64,000 bases of DNA from Sciurus carolinensis (GCF_902686445.1 NC_062226.1:11008001-11072000), one strand, 5' to 3'. Positions 22,602-34,469 are shown, numbered from the stretch's first letter. The notes: generated by a model from the letters alone, not told the origin. Translations and numbers: made by a program.

Positions 22602-23240
22602 ACTAGTACTTCTACAGTTGATTTTTTTTTTAAACATAAGCACAGGAATTTACATTTGTCCCCATATATCTCAACTTGTACCATTGTTCCAGTTTCCTGG
22701 GAATTTTTGTAATCCTTTTGTCACCAGCTCCATTATAGATTTGATCAGCATTTTTTTTTTAACGTAAGTACTGTCGGTGTTGGGATGGGAACAATAGGGT
22801 GTTCTACTGTACACAGAGAACCTCAGTCAGGTGTCCACAACAGCTACAAACCCACTTTTCAGTTGTTCAGCTGTGTTTCTACATTTACCCCACAAGGAGA
22901 ATGAGTTCTTCCAGATATTTCACTGACACCAGCTTGTACTAAAATAGCCTCCAACCCCCTCAGATCCTCCACCCACAAGCTGCCTTGGCCACCTAATGAA
23001 AAAGAAACACAAAATCTGCCCTGACTGCTTCTTCGCTGCTTTTAGACTCCAGATTTACTACTTTTCACTAAAGTGTTAATAACTGATAAGGATCAAACTT
23101 GAATTTTATATTAAAAAACAAGAACAAGCTCTAATTGGGGCCTTCAGAATCATAGGCAGAGGAAGACCTCTATTTGGAGCGCATGCCACTGAAGCAGTCA
23201 ACAGAGGACAAGTTGTAGAGGATTAAGCAAGAAAAGATGG
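22602..23240. other. A/T-rich intronic sequence
   Basis: Contains T-runs near 22621 and 22751. It has no repeat family or gene that I recognise. Confidence 0.3.
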
Positions 23241-23294
23241 GCCTTGTCCAGTGCCGTTCCACACTGGGTCTTGTCCAGAGTCATTCCACACTGG
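23241..23294 (+). repeat. Tandem duplication, 27 bp x 2
   Basis: Unit 1 (23241-23267) starts gccttgtccagtgccgttcc and unit 2 (23268-23294) starts gtcttgtccagagtcattcc; both end acactgg. Four mismatches in 27 positions. Confidence 0.85.
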
Positions 23295-23572
23295 CTGATA
23301 CTTGAAGGATGATTTCCTGTAGTTGTTGGTGGAGACCCGTCAGCGTGATCTAGCAAGGACCAGCATTTTTAGATGGGAGCACATCCTGTGTGTCACTGCT
23401 GTGCTGCCTCTACTTTCTCTCTTAATCTCCCTTAATTCCTATAAATGTTGGCAATGGGAATTGAAACTGTTACTTCACATCACATGCTTTTGTATGACCT
23501 TTGTTTGTGGTCTCAAATACAGCCCCCTCCTTTCCATCTAGGGCTGCAGTTTAGGTTCTCTCCTATAGTGGG

Positions 23573-23603
23573 GTGTGTGTGTGTGTGTGTGTACGCGCAC
23601 GTG

Positions 23604-23663
<60 letters not shown>

Positions 23664-23682
23664 AATGAGAATGAGAATGAAT
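23573..23682 (+). repeat. Compound microsatellite (GT)n - (GA)n - (GAGAAT)n
   Basis: 34 bp of strict purine-pyrimidine alternation (23573-23606, with acgcgcacgtgcac at its end) is followed at once by about 50 bp of GA repeat and then about four GAGAAT units. The first part favours Z-DNA and the purine-only part favours triplex H-DNA. Confidence 0.95.
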
Positions 23683-23799
23683 ATGGGAACAGAGGGGACA
23701 GGAAGATATTCTCTCCGCTGGCACAGGGCAGAGGGAAAACCTCTTTTTGCTTTTCTACCTTTGAAGCCTTCGCCACAGGAGCTGTTTTGAGTGTGGGAG

Positions 23800-24070
23800 G
23801 CTAGAGGGGAGCATCGGCAGGCCTCCTGCCTGGCTGAATTGTGAGCATTAGCCGTTTTTCCTGGGTGGCTTGGCAGCCCTCTTTCTTTCTTTGGGGATGA
23901 TAGATGAAGGCAGGCGCCACGTGAAGGTACCTGTTTTCAAGTGCACTGCATGAAGGATGCTTACTTCATCTGGTTTATGGAGCATCCTCCCCGCCCCCAG
24001 AGGACAGAGTTTACTTTATTTAACGTTAACATCTTGCGTTAATGCCGTCTCTTTACATCTTTTAAGTTCA
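23800..24070. other. Repeat-free stretch, possible regulatory patch
   Basis: Has gcattagccgttttt, ggcgccacgtgaagg (an E-box CACGTG at 23920-23925) and ttaacgttaacatcttgcgt. Weak candidate for a conserved element. Confidence 0.25.
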
Positions 24071-24519
24071 CATCCAGAGGACCTCTCACCAAGTGTCATC
24101 AGATGGGGAGGCCTTTGGGGGACCTCAGGGAGGATCTCTTACAGAGCCAAAACTGAGGCAGGCTGAGGGAAGACCCCTGGGCCACAGAATGAATATGACA
24201 GTGAGTCTTGTGGTTATCTTGCCCATGGATCATGTCCAGTTGGACCCAAATGATCTGGTCCACTTTCTAAATTGTCTGCTACATGCCAGACTCCTTCTGC
24301 GGCTCTGTCTCAGAGGATGTGGTGTCTGTTGCATTTGGAATTAGCTGGATGTAATGAATTCTAGATTTTACATATTTATTACCATTGTCCCTGCTCCCTC
24401 TGGTCTTGTAACCACTGCTGCTACCCAGCCAGACTCCCTCCAGGGAGAACAAGAGGAGGCTTGGAGGTGCCAGCAGTTATGGAGGCCACTGGGGCGGGGA
24501 AGGAACAACTGCCCTGCAG

Positions 24520-24620
24520 TTGAACAGGTGGGTTCAAATCCTGACTCCTTCATCCGCTGGATGACTCCAGCAATCACCATAGCCCTGCCCTGAGCCTCAG
24601 CCTATGCAGGCAGGTGGGAT
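24520..24620 (+). repeat. MIR SINE fragment
   Basis: 'gtgggttcaaatcctgactc' followed by 'ccctgcccgagcctcagcc'-like text (ccctgccctgagcctcagcc) in sense orientation. Confidence 0.55.
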
Positions 24621-24640
24621 CTGGAGATGAATGAAAAATA

Positions 24641-25276
24641 CAGTAAGTGCCCCCTTATCCACCAGGGCTACATTCAAGGCCCCCCAGTTGGATACCCAAA
24701 ACCCCAGGGAGTATTAAACTCTCTGTATACTATTTTATTCTGTACATACCTATGATAAAGTTTAATTTATAAATTGGGCACAGTAAATGGTTAACAATAA
24801 TAACTAGTAATAAAATAGAATGATTATACCAGCATACTGCAATGAAGATTAGGTGAATGTGGTGTTTCTCTCTCTCAGTAACCACTGTACTCAACCTTCT
24901 TGTGCCGATGTGACATGATACAGTGGTTATGTGATGAGATGAAGTGAGGTGAACTGTGTAGGCTATGTGATGTAGTAGTAGGCTACTGCCAGAGGGTCAC
25001 TTGAATATAAGCACCATGACATCATGACACTAGGTAGATCTGATATCCAAAATGGCTACTAAGTGAGTAATGGGCAGGTAGCATGTGCAGCATGGAATTG
25101 CTGGACAAAGAGATAATTCATGTCCTAGGCAGAACAGAACAGTACAAGATTTCATTGTGCTTCTCAACACAATTAATGACCTGTTTACTTCTGGCATCTT
25201 CCATTTAATATTTTTGGACCAGCGTTGATCACGGGTAACTGAAGGCACGGAAAGTGAAACTGTGGGGGGGCTACTG
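24641..25276 (+). mobile_element. Tigger-like DNA transposon with TA target duplication
   Basis: Left end cagtaagtgcccccttatcc; right end read on the minus strand cagtagccccccc. TA flanks are present at 24639-24640 and 25277-25278, as expected for Tc1/mariner-superfamily insertion. Near the right end is 'gatcacgggtaactgaaggc' and 'cggaaagtgaaactg', a typical Tigger end. It has no transposase frame; the interior is A/T-rich. Confidence 0.8.
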
Positions 25277-25279
25277 TAA

Positions 25280-27055
25280 CCTAAAGACCCTGTCTACCAG
25301 GAGGTCGCCTTGTGGCCAGCAGCACAGACATTGGAAACTGTTGCTGGACATCTGTGGATTGGAGGTTCCAAGAAGGTGGTTTCAGGTCACATGGAAGTTG
25401 ACACTTGAACTGAGCCTTAAAGAAGGAGGCAGCATTTGCCAGTCTGTGTGATGGATAGAAAGTATGTAATCCTCTCAGTTTTTTTTTTCATCTGCAAAAT
25501 GGGGCTAATAATGTGTACATAAAATCAAAGTGCTCTGGAAACCCCAGGAGTCCCCTTTCAGAGGCTTGGTATTTAGGTTTAATGGGAACAGGTCTTTTGT
25601 TCCCCTACCCCCACCCCTTTTTTCAGTTATTTTGAAGCTATTGCATTTGCAAGATGTTTATACCTTTGTGGTCCTTGCTGTTCAGACCAGGAAAATGGTG
25701 GGAATTATCCTAAGGGATCTCAGAAAACGTTTGAGAAACAGGGGTCTTTATAAGGAGCAGGTGGGACTGGCACGTGCACACTGGACGAGTGCATCCGTGA
25801 GAGCCATCTGGGCCGGGATGGTCCCAGGGCAGCCTCCGTACTGCCATGTCTCTGCCTGTGGTTCAGGGAGAAAACAGCCAACCACTGGGATTTGGGCTCC
25901 TGACTCCAAGGCATGAGAGAGAGAGGTGAGTTCAGTTAGGACGGTAGCATCAGAACATTGGGGGAAACAAACCAGACCACAGGACTGCAGGGTCCTGGAC
26001 TTGCAGTTAAGTGTTGGCGTGGCCTCTCGTGGTCACAGGTCACAGAAGCCTAACTAAAACCCACTGAGCAGAAAAACATTGGGGAGAACCACCTTCTCAC
26101 ATAGCTGAGCAGCCTGAGGCCTTTCTGCTGCTGGCCTGGCTGGATCCAGGAGCTCAAACAGTGTTGTCTAAACTCACCATTGTTTGGCTTTGCTTTCCTC
26201 TACTCATTAATTCTAATTTCTTTGAGATCTCCTAGAAGAGCCTTTGTGTCCCTTGGCTCTCAGAGGAGATACTTACCCTGCATGGTCACACCTGGCCACC
26301 CTGAACCCCTCACTGTGATCAGAGGATGAGTCTTCCAGGTGGCCCTAGAGTCACATGTCCACCCCTGTGGTGGGGCAGACTCAGTCCCAATGGGAAAAGA
26401 GTTTCATTACCCATCCACACAGAGTGGAGGAGACAAAGTTGTGAACAGGTGATCCTCATAATGGCCAGTGGTAGAGCAGAGGTACCCAGAGAAGATGCAG
26501 GGACCACATGTGGGCTGTGGGGAACTTGGATATCCAGGCAGGCTCACCAAGGGGCTCATACTGATTCTGGGCTCCAAGGACAAGGACAACATCCACAGGC
26601 TGAAGCTCAGGGTTTGGTAGCTGGCCACATGCAGGCTAGTTGGTACTAACTTGCTGTGAGGCTCATGTTGGGTGTGGCTGCAGGTGTAGAAGAAGGGGTA
26701 TTTGATGGAGGGGGTGTCTTGAGGGAAACCAGGAGCCAGCAGCTTCCTCCCCTGCATCCCAGAATTCTCAGCATTGAGCTGAAATAGAAAGCCTACAGAT
26801 TTGGGCTGGCTGCAGAGCCCAAAGCTGAGGTGACACGCTCAGTGCAGACACCACAGAGGTGCCATCCTTCAGAGAGCCCAGCGTTTTAGGGGTCTTGTCC
26901 AAGGACACTTTGCCCTTTGGCTAACTCAAGCCCAACTTGGGCCTTCATTGGAATTATTTGCCCACTTCTCTGATGTTTGTCCTCTTTCCTTTTAACAAAA
27001 TGTTAAGTTCATGGTAATTAAACGGGAGCAACTCTTATAAGTGGCTTTTACTTTT
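25280..27055. other. Intronic sequence, mostly unassigned
   Basis: 25350-25440 has a piece of the unnamed ancient family (acttgaactgagccttaaag). The rest shows no repeat I can name. ORFs at 25530-25916 (128 codons) and 26407-26757 (minus) have no recognisable domains. Confidence 0.3.
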
Positions 27056-27059
27056 GGAA

Positions 27060-27180
27060 GTGCTTGTGCATGTATCTTACTCTGCTCCTCTTACAGATGA
27101 GGAGTTTAGAGCTCAGAGAGGTTGTGACTTGGTCAAAGCCAAGAACTGAGAAAAGCAGCAGTGCCAAAATTCATCCATCT
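27060..27180 (-). repeat. MIR SINE fragment, antisense
   Basis: 'ctcttacagatgaggagttt', then 'agctcagagaggttgtgact' and 'tggtcaaagccaagaactga'. Confidence 0.6.
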
Positions 27181-27522
27181 GTTCTTTTGCCACCCACCTG
27201 TCGGTTCCACCAAGCATCCAACGTGTTGGTGACATCTGGGGTATGCCTGCCACTAAATTCCATGTCCCCAGGTCATAGAGTTCACAAGCCAGGAAGGGGA
27301 AGGATTCTGGAAGCAAAGCCCACTCCATTTCTAGCTAAACATTAGTGGTGCCTAGTGGGATATGAGTTTATCCTGTGTATGTGGAGACCCAGAAGAGAGT
27401 CTTGATCCAGTCCTTTTGTCCAGAAAGCCTTGTTGAACCAGTACATGCGCCTTGATGCTGAGTGAGCACTGAAAGCATCCTCCAGGATGATCTGCTTCTT
27501 TCCCTGGCAGTTGACCTTGTGC

Positions 27523-27530
27523 TGCACATG

Positions 27531-27568
<38 letters not shown>

Positions 27569-27575
27569 CGTGCGC
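27523..27575 (+). repeat. (GT)n microsatellite, 53-bp purine-pyrimidine alternation
   Basis: From tgcacatgcatg through a (TG) run to tacgcgtgcgc without one break of alternation. Strong Z-DNA-forming potential. Confidence 0.95.
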
Positions 27576-27689
27576 TTATGGGGAGGGTCTCCTGGCAAAG
27601 TGTGAGGGGTGAGGTGAGGCCCTTCAGCCCTGGGAAGCCTGTGGTCAGGTTCTCAGGTGGGAGAGCCTTGCTTGCTGCCCTGAGCCTGA

Positions 27690-27920
27690 TCTGCTTGTGT
27701 TCAGCAGAGGAGATTACAGAGCTTAATGATTCGCTCCTCCGAGCTGCAGCTGATGCCAGCCTCTACCCCCTTTCCACCTAATTAGTCTCATTAATGAGCT
27801 CCTCTGCTCTCCATAGAGAGAGTTTCCTCTTTGGAATATGAGGCAAAAATACCTTGCCCAGGTAGATTGCTGAAGCCTTTAATTATTGCCCACACCTGCT
27901 AAGCCTTGTGACTCACACCC
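27690..27920. promoter_or_regulatory. Candidate conserved element with paired homeodomain sites
   Basis: Taattag at 27779-27785 and cattaatgag at 27789-27798 lie 3 bp apart, with cttaatgattcgctcctccg just upstream (27722-27741) and tttaattattg at about 27878-27888. No repeats. Fits a homeodomain-bound enhancer. Confidence 0.35.
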
Positions 27921-28123
27921 AGTGATAGTGCTGAGCCGAAATGGAGCTTGTTTATAATCACGAGCAAACCTTAACTCTTTCAACACCAAAACAGCTTTGG
28001 ATTTCAAGAGACACTGTTCCTTGTGACTTCCACACTCACTCATCTCAAGCACATCAGGCCCTACCCCCGACACTGGGGATCCTGAAACCACTCCCAGTGT
28101 AGTAAGAGTGACAGGGAGGAAAC

Positions 28124-28151
28124 TGCTCAGACCATTAAGGTGGTCTGAGCA
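28124..28151. other. Perfect 11-bp inverted repeat (hairpin-capable)
   Basis: Arms tgctcagacca and tggtctgagca around a 6-base loop ttaagg. Chance expectation of an 11-bp perfect arm with a short loop is about 0.1 per 64 kb, so it is mildly unusual. No U-tract or processing context marks it as an RNA gene. Confidence 0.75.
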
Positions 28152-28184
28152 CCTCATTTACCTCATCTGTATCAGGTCTCCTAT

Positions 28185-28700
28185 AGTGCTCAAAATACAA
28201 CTTCGAGGCAGATGTGACTATTTCCATGTCACAGAAGGGGAGACAGAAGGCAGAGAACATTCCTGCTCCAGGGGCCACAGCTGGAGGGAGTGTGGAGAAG
28301 AAGGAACCAGGTCTGCTGGCCTCTGTGGTCTCTTGCCCAGGACCACCCTTTCACTCCATACTGTGCACTGTGTGATATCAGTGTAGGACCCTGTGACAAT
28401 ACGGAGGGGCAGGAGTCACATGCAGGTGGATCACATGAGCACCAACCATCCAGGCAAAAGCATGAGCAGAGGCCCTGAGGTGAGAGGGTGCCCCTGCACA
28501 CAGACCACAAGCACTTAGCATGGCTGGAGTGTGCACCCTGTGGCAGGGTGAAGGACAAGGGGCTATAAAGCAGGCAGGGGCCAGAGCATGGAACACTCTC
28601 AAATGCAGGGTCAAGATTTTGGACTTCTTTCCACTGCACCCTCCCTAGTACCTAACACTGCACCCAGTACACAGTAAGTGCTTAATAAGGATTGGTGAAC
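28185..28700 (+). repeat. Ancient repeat pieces and L2 3' end
   Basis: 28450-28640 belongs to the unnamed family (agagcatggaacactctcaa, ggtcaagattttggacttct). 28625-28700 has the L2 end 'cagtacacagtaagtgctta' and 'ataaggattggtgaacag'. Confidence 0.5.
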
Positions 28701-29325
28701 AGAGAGAAAGACAGGACAGCCATTGAGTGATTTACAGCAGAGGAGGAACACTATCAGACAGCTGTCTGGAATCTCTGGGTGGTTCTCCCTGCACATGAAC
28801 TCATGAATCAGAGAACACTAAGGGTCAAGGGCAAAGTCCTCACCCCCACCCTTGGTCCCCACTTGTGGCTTCATCCTAAGCTATCCAGTTATTGTGTAGT
28901 AGAGGTGGGATTCAAACCCAGACCAATATGTCTGCAAAACCCAAGCTCCCTCCCCTTCCCCGTGTGGCCTGCTAGCTAGCGGCTCGCTAAACGGCTTGGA
29001 ACACAAAGACAAGAGCTTCCTGGCACAGGTTCCTTGGATTCTGAGTAAGAAACTTTTCGGATAGGAACACAAGCTTCCAAAAAACCAGAGCTGCCAACTC
29101 AAACATAACTAAGTCACTCTGACCAGATTTAGACAAATTTTTAAATGAATAAATGTAATATTTAATAGCACGTTATTGGATGGCAACAATTACTAGGAGA
29201 CACTAGCCAGTTTGCCACATAATCCTAGGGACTAAGAATGATTTTCTTTCTTAAACAAAATTTGTGTCTCTAATGGGGACAGTAAAAATGATTGCCAACT
29301 CAAGTCTCCATGACATGTGAGGCCC
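28701..29325. other. Unique intronic sequence
   Basis: Mixed up to 29100, then A/T-rich. A gctagctagcggctcgctaa block sits at 28969-28988. There is no gene or named repeat. Confidence 0.3.
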
Positions 29326-29329
29326 TGAG

Positions 29330-29480
29330 TCAGGAATTCCATATAAGATCTGTCTCTCATGACAACTCTGAGGTGGTTTTGCCTTAGTCTCAGTTTACAA
29401 ACAGCAAACTGAGTCTCGAGGAGCTAATGACTCTCCCACAGTCACACAGACAGTGAGTGACAGAGCCAGGAGTCTCAGCC
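29330..29480 (-). repeat. MIR SINE, antisense
   Basis: 'gacaactctgaggtggtttt', 'aaactgagtctcgaggagct' and 'cccacagtcacacagacagt' in order. Confidence 0.75.
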
Positions 29481-30035
29481 CAGCCTGCACTAGATACATC
29501 CCACCCTCAGTACATCAGGCCCAACAAATGGTGCATCAGACAGGCTCTGGCCAGTTCTGGGTGTACAACATGGAGTCGACCAAGAGCTGAGTCCCAGGTC
29601 TGAGCTGGGAACTCTGTGCTTTCCAAATAGAGATCATCTGCCCACAAGGGTGGGCCTGCAAGGCCCAGGCTTTGCTCTGCTTGGGATTTATTTCCTTGAG
29701 TTCTTAGAGTGACCTGGGGTCACCTGGCAGCCAGGTAGAAGAGCTGAGCAGCCCACCTTGCATGACTTTCCAGCATCTCTGGAGCACCTCTGTGTGCCAG
29801 GCCGTTCTTGGGTTTGGGGATTCATCAACACCAAAAAAAAACAGTCCATGCCCAGAGCCTGTGCCACTCTCAGGAAGGAGGGGCACTGTGTGGCTCCCAC
29901 CTGGTCTTTCCTGCCTCTCCAGGGCACTTAGCTTTGTAGGGGGAGTCTGCCAGTTGCATCACCTCTTGTAGTGTATATCAGCTCTTACCTCCTAGAATCG
30001 TGATTTGATCCTCCCTTCCATGGCTGCCTCCCTCC
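29481..30035. other. Unique intronic sequence
   Basis: GC-moderate, no assigned repeat or gene; short overlapping ORFs near 29688-29971 on both strands look like chance. Confidence 0.3.
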
Positions 30036-30039
30036 ACTG

Positions 30040-30890
30040 CCACCATCTCATCCGGAATCCCCCAGAGGCTGCCTCAGTGGACACCCTGCTTCCTCTGTAC
30101 CTCCTTGGCAGAGCGCTGGCCTCACTGAGACCAAAAGGACCCTTCCAAAGTGCAGCTATCTGAACTCCCCCACTCCTGCACCCCCCACCCCCAGGTTTTA
30201 GAATTCCCCACTGCTTCAGGACAGCAGGACCAAAGGGCTGGCACGACCTACACCCGGCCTGGACTCACATTCTCACGTCTGCTTCCTGGTGCTGAGCTCT
30301 GGCCATCTCTTAACCCCCCACACTCCTCCATCCCACTGAGACCTGAGGAGCTCTGGCTTACCTTCCTCTCTCAGCCACGTTACTTTCCCAGGAAGGCTTT
30401 CCGAAGCCTCCAGACCTACCCTGGGCACCCTGCTGTGTGCTCTTCCAGCAGTGGGACTTCTGTGAGGCCTTCATCCCACTAGCAACTAAGCAACTGTGAG
30501 TTTCCTTGACCTCCCTTGGGTGGCTCAGCCCCAGGGCAGATTCACAGCGGGCTCTCAGCAACTGCTTGCTGAATTAAGGAATGAAAGGCAAAGAGGACTC
30601 CCCGTCCTTGCAAATGAGGAGTGACCCTCCCAAAGGCAGAGTCCCTATAGTTGGGTCCTGAAGCATGAGTCCATAGGCCAGGAGACCCTGACTCCACGAA
30701 ATGTAAATGTTGGTGATAAAAAATAACGTACATGTTGAATTCCAACTGTCCTGAAAGCAGGCAACCCTTTTCTGAACTAGCACAAAGAAGCATAATCAAT
30801 TCAGCTCAGGTGTTCGCCTCCAGGGAGCCTTCCCTGATCACCCTGCCTCCAATTGGCAGGAACAGGAAGGCCTACTGCAGACTTTTACTT
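30040..30890 (+). repeat. L2-like LINE fragments
   Basis: 'ccaggaaggctttccgaagc' at about 30389 and 'ccagggagccttccctgatc' at about 30821 are variants of the L2 'gaagccttccctga' signature, with C/T-rich L2-like text between. Confidence 0.4.
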
Positions 30891-30944
30891 AGTCACTAGC
30901 TAGTGGCAGAGTGGCTGGTAGAACCCTACCGCACCCCTCCTTAT

Positions 30945-31080
30945 CTGAGTTTTCCAATCTCTCAGAACCTAAGTTCCCTGTCTTTAAAATGGAATAATGA
31001 GAGGTGCTGGGCAAAGACTGGGTGAGGGATGCTATAGTCCACAGCACCTGGCACAGGTAGACAGTCTGGAAATGTGCATG
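30945..31080 (+). repeat. MIR SINE
   Basis: 'cctaagttccctgtctttaa', 'aatggaataatgagaggtgc' and 'agcacctggcacaggtag' in sense order. Confidence 0.6.
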
Positions 31081-31508
31081 TCCTTGTTGAAATGGCTTTG
31101 CCTAGTCTCCATTCTCCCTTCCCTATTCCCACTCTTGCTGCGCTCGATCACGGTTCTGGTAGGTCTAGGTAGTTGTCACCCCACCCCCACCTTCTCTGCC
31201 AGCTAATAGCTGCTGTTTATTTAGCTCACCCATGCATATTTTAGTCTCATAATTTTTCCTTCTGAATCAGCCTCTGCAGATTCTAATCACCTCACTTTCT
31301 CTTCCCTGAATTCCCTCCAATTTGGAGATTCAAAAGAGGCGCTTCTCTGCATGAACATGCTGTGATTCAATTTGAAAATAAATTTCTCCTGGCAGCAGCC
31401 ATCTTTCTGAAGAGTGACATTTAAGACTGACAGTGGACAAGATTGTAAACAGGTTTCCAATAAGAAAAAAAGTCCGTGTTAAGTGCATTCTGTGAATTTT
31501 TTTAAACA

Positions 31509-31532
31509 ATGTGTGCATGTGCGCGCGCATGT
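31509..31532 (+). repeat. 24-bp alternating purine-pyrimidine tract
   Basis: Atgtgtgcatgtgcgcgcgc followed by atgt, without a break. The cgcgcg core makes it Z-DNA-prone although it is short. Confidence 0.8.
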
Positions 31533-31679
31533 CTATAATTGCAGCCTTGCTGTGACGCCTTCTGCTATAGGAAGAATTCCGGGATGATGTGGGTCTGTTT
31601 CAAACTATCTTGGTATTCTTTTACTTTTTGGGAAACCGCCTTATTTCATGGGACTCACTCACATACAAAAGTGCAGACC

Positions 31680-32290
31680 ATTCATTCATTCATTTAGCAT
31701 GTATTCACTGCCTCTGTGTGGCAGGCTGTGTGCGCCAGAAAATGCTGTGGACTGAAAAGACAGTTCACACCCTGTGCATAAAGAGCTCGTGTCCTCAAGC
31801 AGGAGGCAGCGAGTAAACAGGGACCGTTATGCAGTGTGATAGGGGTAAGCTGGGGTGCCATGGAAGCCCAAAGGAAGACCTAGAGGTATGTGGCTATGGA
31901 GCAGGGATGACTGCATCAAGGCCATAACACCTGCTGTCACCTTGCGAGATGATTAGGAGTCAGCCTGATGAAGAAGAGGAAGGGAGGGTAGTCCAGGCAA
32001 AGGGAGAAGCAGGAGGGGTTGAAACAGCAAGGGGCATAGAGTGCAGGAAGCCTTTGGACAACTGTCAGAGATCAAGACTTCCAGTTTGTGGAGCAAGTGT
32101 CAGGAGGTGTGGTGGAGGTTCTTGTCCCAAAGGCATGGAGAGCTCAAGTAGGAGCCATGTCGTTGGATGATCAAAGTGGCGCTAGATCAGGTGAAGAGCC
32201 TGGAAGCAGTGCCAGGGAGGAGGCACTTATTGCTGTCTGGGCAGAAGATGAGGAGACCTGGGGACCCCACAGGGTCAGATAGAAGGTTTA
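31680..32290 (+). repeat. Ancient interspersed repeat, unnamed family (long copy)
   Basis: 'ttcattcatttagcatgtat', 'ctcgtgtcctcaagcaggag', 'gtgataggggtaagctgggg' and 'gatgaggagacctgggg' make it one of the longest copies, about 600 bp, and the best one for naming the family. Confidence 0.5.
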
Positions 32291-32299
32291 GGGATAAGA

Positions 32300-33125
32300 A
32301 CCTTTAGAAATAGGAAGCCGGAAGTCTCTTATATTTCTCCAGAAACAACTTTGCTCACATGCATGTCAAAATTCCTAGTTGGTATTTGGGGGCTGGAAAC
32401 AATCTAACTTGACATCAGGGAATATATTGCCAGTAAAATGAATCCAGCTGACATTTGCCTTCCCCATTCATCATTACTAAATGAAAGCTCCTTCCAGGTT
32501 TCTTGGAATTGTCTTTAGACAGTCCCCTAGCCAGAACCACACAGTGCCCTGCAGTGTCTAAAGGCATCAAGAGGTTCCTGATGTAGCACCAAAGCAGAGG
32601 GAGAATTGTTTGGGCCTCACAGAGATTATTTGCAAAAGGCCTTCAGGGTCCTGGAGGAGCAGACAGGCCAAGTGGGCAAACTCTGGCATGCAAGCACTCT
32701 TTTTGGGCAGATCCTGTTTTCTTCTTGCCAAGCTAACCAGCTCCTACTCATCCCTCTCGGCCAGAGGTAAGGGAGACCTAGGCAAACAGCCTGTCAGTCC
32801 AGCCCCCTGAGCTTAGGCCTCTTGTTCAAATAGGCTGAAAGCTGCAGGATTCCAGAGCCCTCTTCCAGGGCTGTGTGCCAGTCAAATGAGGCAGTGATTG
32901 GGAAACTGCTTTAAAAGCTGGGAGATTTCCCAAGTGAAGGGAATTAAGGCCACAGCAATTGCTTTACTAGTGTCTTAGGACTCATTCTGATGAGGGGCAG
33001 CTTTGAAAAGAATGGCGAGGATGAAACTTGGATGTGATCTTGGGATGTCAGTTTTCCTTGTAGCTCCTCTCATCAAGAGCAAATGAGGGTTGATGATGTT
33101 AGTGACCTTTTGAAAGGTGGCAGAT
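32300..33125. other. Unique intronic sequence
   Basis: No repeat or gene recognised. Short ORFs only. Confidence 0.3.
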
Positions 33126-33129
33126 GACA

Positions 33130-33400
33130 GAGGAAAGAACTTGGAGTTTAAACTCAGATGTGCCTATGTGTGAACCCCACCCCCACCTGCTTGTCACGTG
33201 GACCTGGCAAGTCACTTGACCTTTCAGAACTTGGTTTCCAGATCTGCGGATGCCTTCCCCTGCCTGTCACAGGTACTGTTTGTTTGCTGGTGTGATCACC
33301 CACACTATCTGAGGGAAGGATCGTGATTGCCTTAGTCATTACTATTCCAGTGCTTACATGGGGCCTGGCTCATAGTAGATGTACAATAAATTGTTGGCTT
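33130..33400 (+). repeat. MIR SINE followed by an L2 3' end
   Basis: 33150-33250: 'cctggcaagtcacttgacct' and 'aacttggtttccagatctgc' (MIR). 33325-33400: 'ggcctggctcatagtagatg' and 'tacaataaattgttggcttt' (L2). Confidence 0.65.
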
Positions 33401-33544
33401 TCCATTTATGACTCATTTTAATACCTCCCTGTCACTGTATCAGTGATAAATTGGATTAGCACAATGTCATGTTTGGTGTCCCCTCAAGACCAGTAGCTCA
33501 TGGAATAACATCTTGCCACCACTCTTGCCCTGCTGATGTTCTGG

Positions 33545-33800
33545 CACTTAATGTCCCCTTGTGGGTATTTTTCCCCACATTTTATTATAAAAATGTTCAA
33601 ACATACAGAAAAGTGGAAAGAAACTTACAGTGAACACCCACATATATACCATCTAGATCGTACCATTAACATTTTACTATGCTTGCTCTATCACATGTCT
33701 GTCCATCTATGCATCTATCAATGCCCCTTATTTTTTCATGCATTTCAGAGTAAACAGCAGACATCAGTACACTTCCTTCTAAATCATTCAGCATGTCTGT
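33545..33800 (-). repeat. L1M LINE 3' fragment, antisense
   Basis: 'aaatgttcaaacatacagaa', 'ttacagtgaacacccacata' and 'ccattaacattttactatgc' form a well-known antisense L1M 3' UTR block, ending in a 'gagtaaacagcagacatcag' segment. Confidence 0.75.
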
Positions 33801-34469
33801 TGACAACTAGAATAAACACTGTTTGAATGTGTATAGGCTGGCTCTCAGTAAATGGTCACTGCTATGATGATGATGATGAAGATGAAGGATAGTCATAGTG
33901 AGTCAGTAGCACCTGCTAGAAATGGTGTTGGGAGGGGCTGCCATTTCTTGGCATCTAGATTGTCCCTTATTTCTTGGGATAGCCTCAGCAGGGAGATGGT
34001 TGTAAGTCCAGCCACCCTGAAACCCCTGGCAGGTTGCAGCCCCATCCCCTGGATACTCGTCCCCTTGACTATCCCCAAAAGCCTTTTGAAGATTTACTAA
34101 GGTGACTATAACAATGGAGGGGGGGATTTTCCAGTGGGTTTCTGCAGCCTGTGGTTATCTGGTTTAGTCCTCCAGGGTCCTAGTCCCCCCTTCTTTCTTG
34201 ACATTGTTTGTCATAGAGGGACTTGGCACATTTAGATTAGGAGCTGCAAAATCCATGAGCCAGGTTCTAGGATGTCAGAATCAGGCTTTCCAGTCCCCAC
34301 TTGACCTCATGTAGGACTGATGCTTCTACACATCCCAGTGATACAGCCTAGATAAAAAAAAGACCCCTGTAAGAATCTGCTTCTTTCCAGAACCATTAAA
34401 GTCATAATCTCAATTCATTTGTTTATATTCAATCAACAAATGTGCCTGTGTGAACGTACAGAAGTTATC

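Noticed and set aside
23445..23804. 119-codon ORF with an Arg-Glu run
   Set aside because: The run is the translation of the GA microsatellite.
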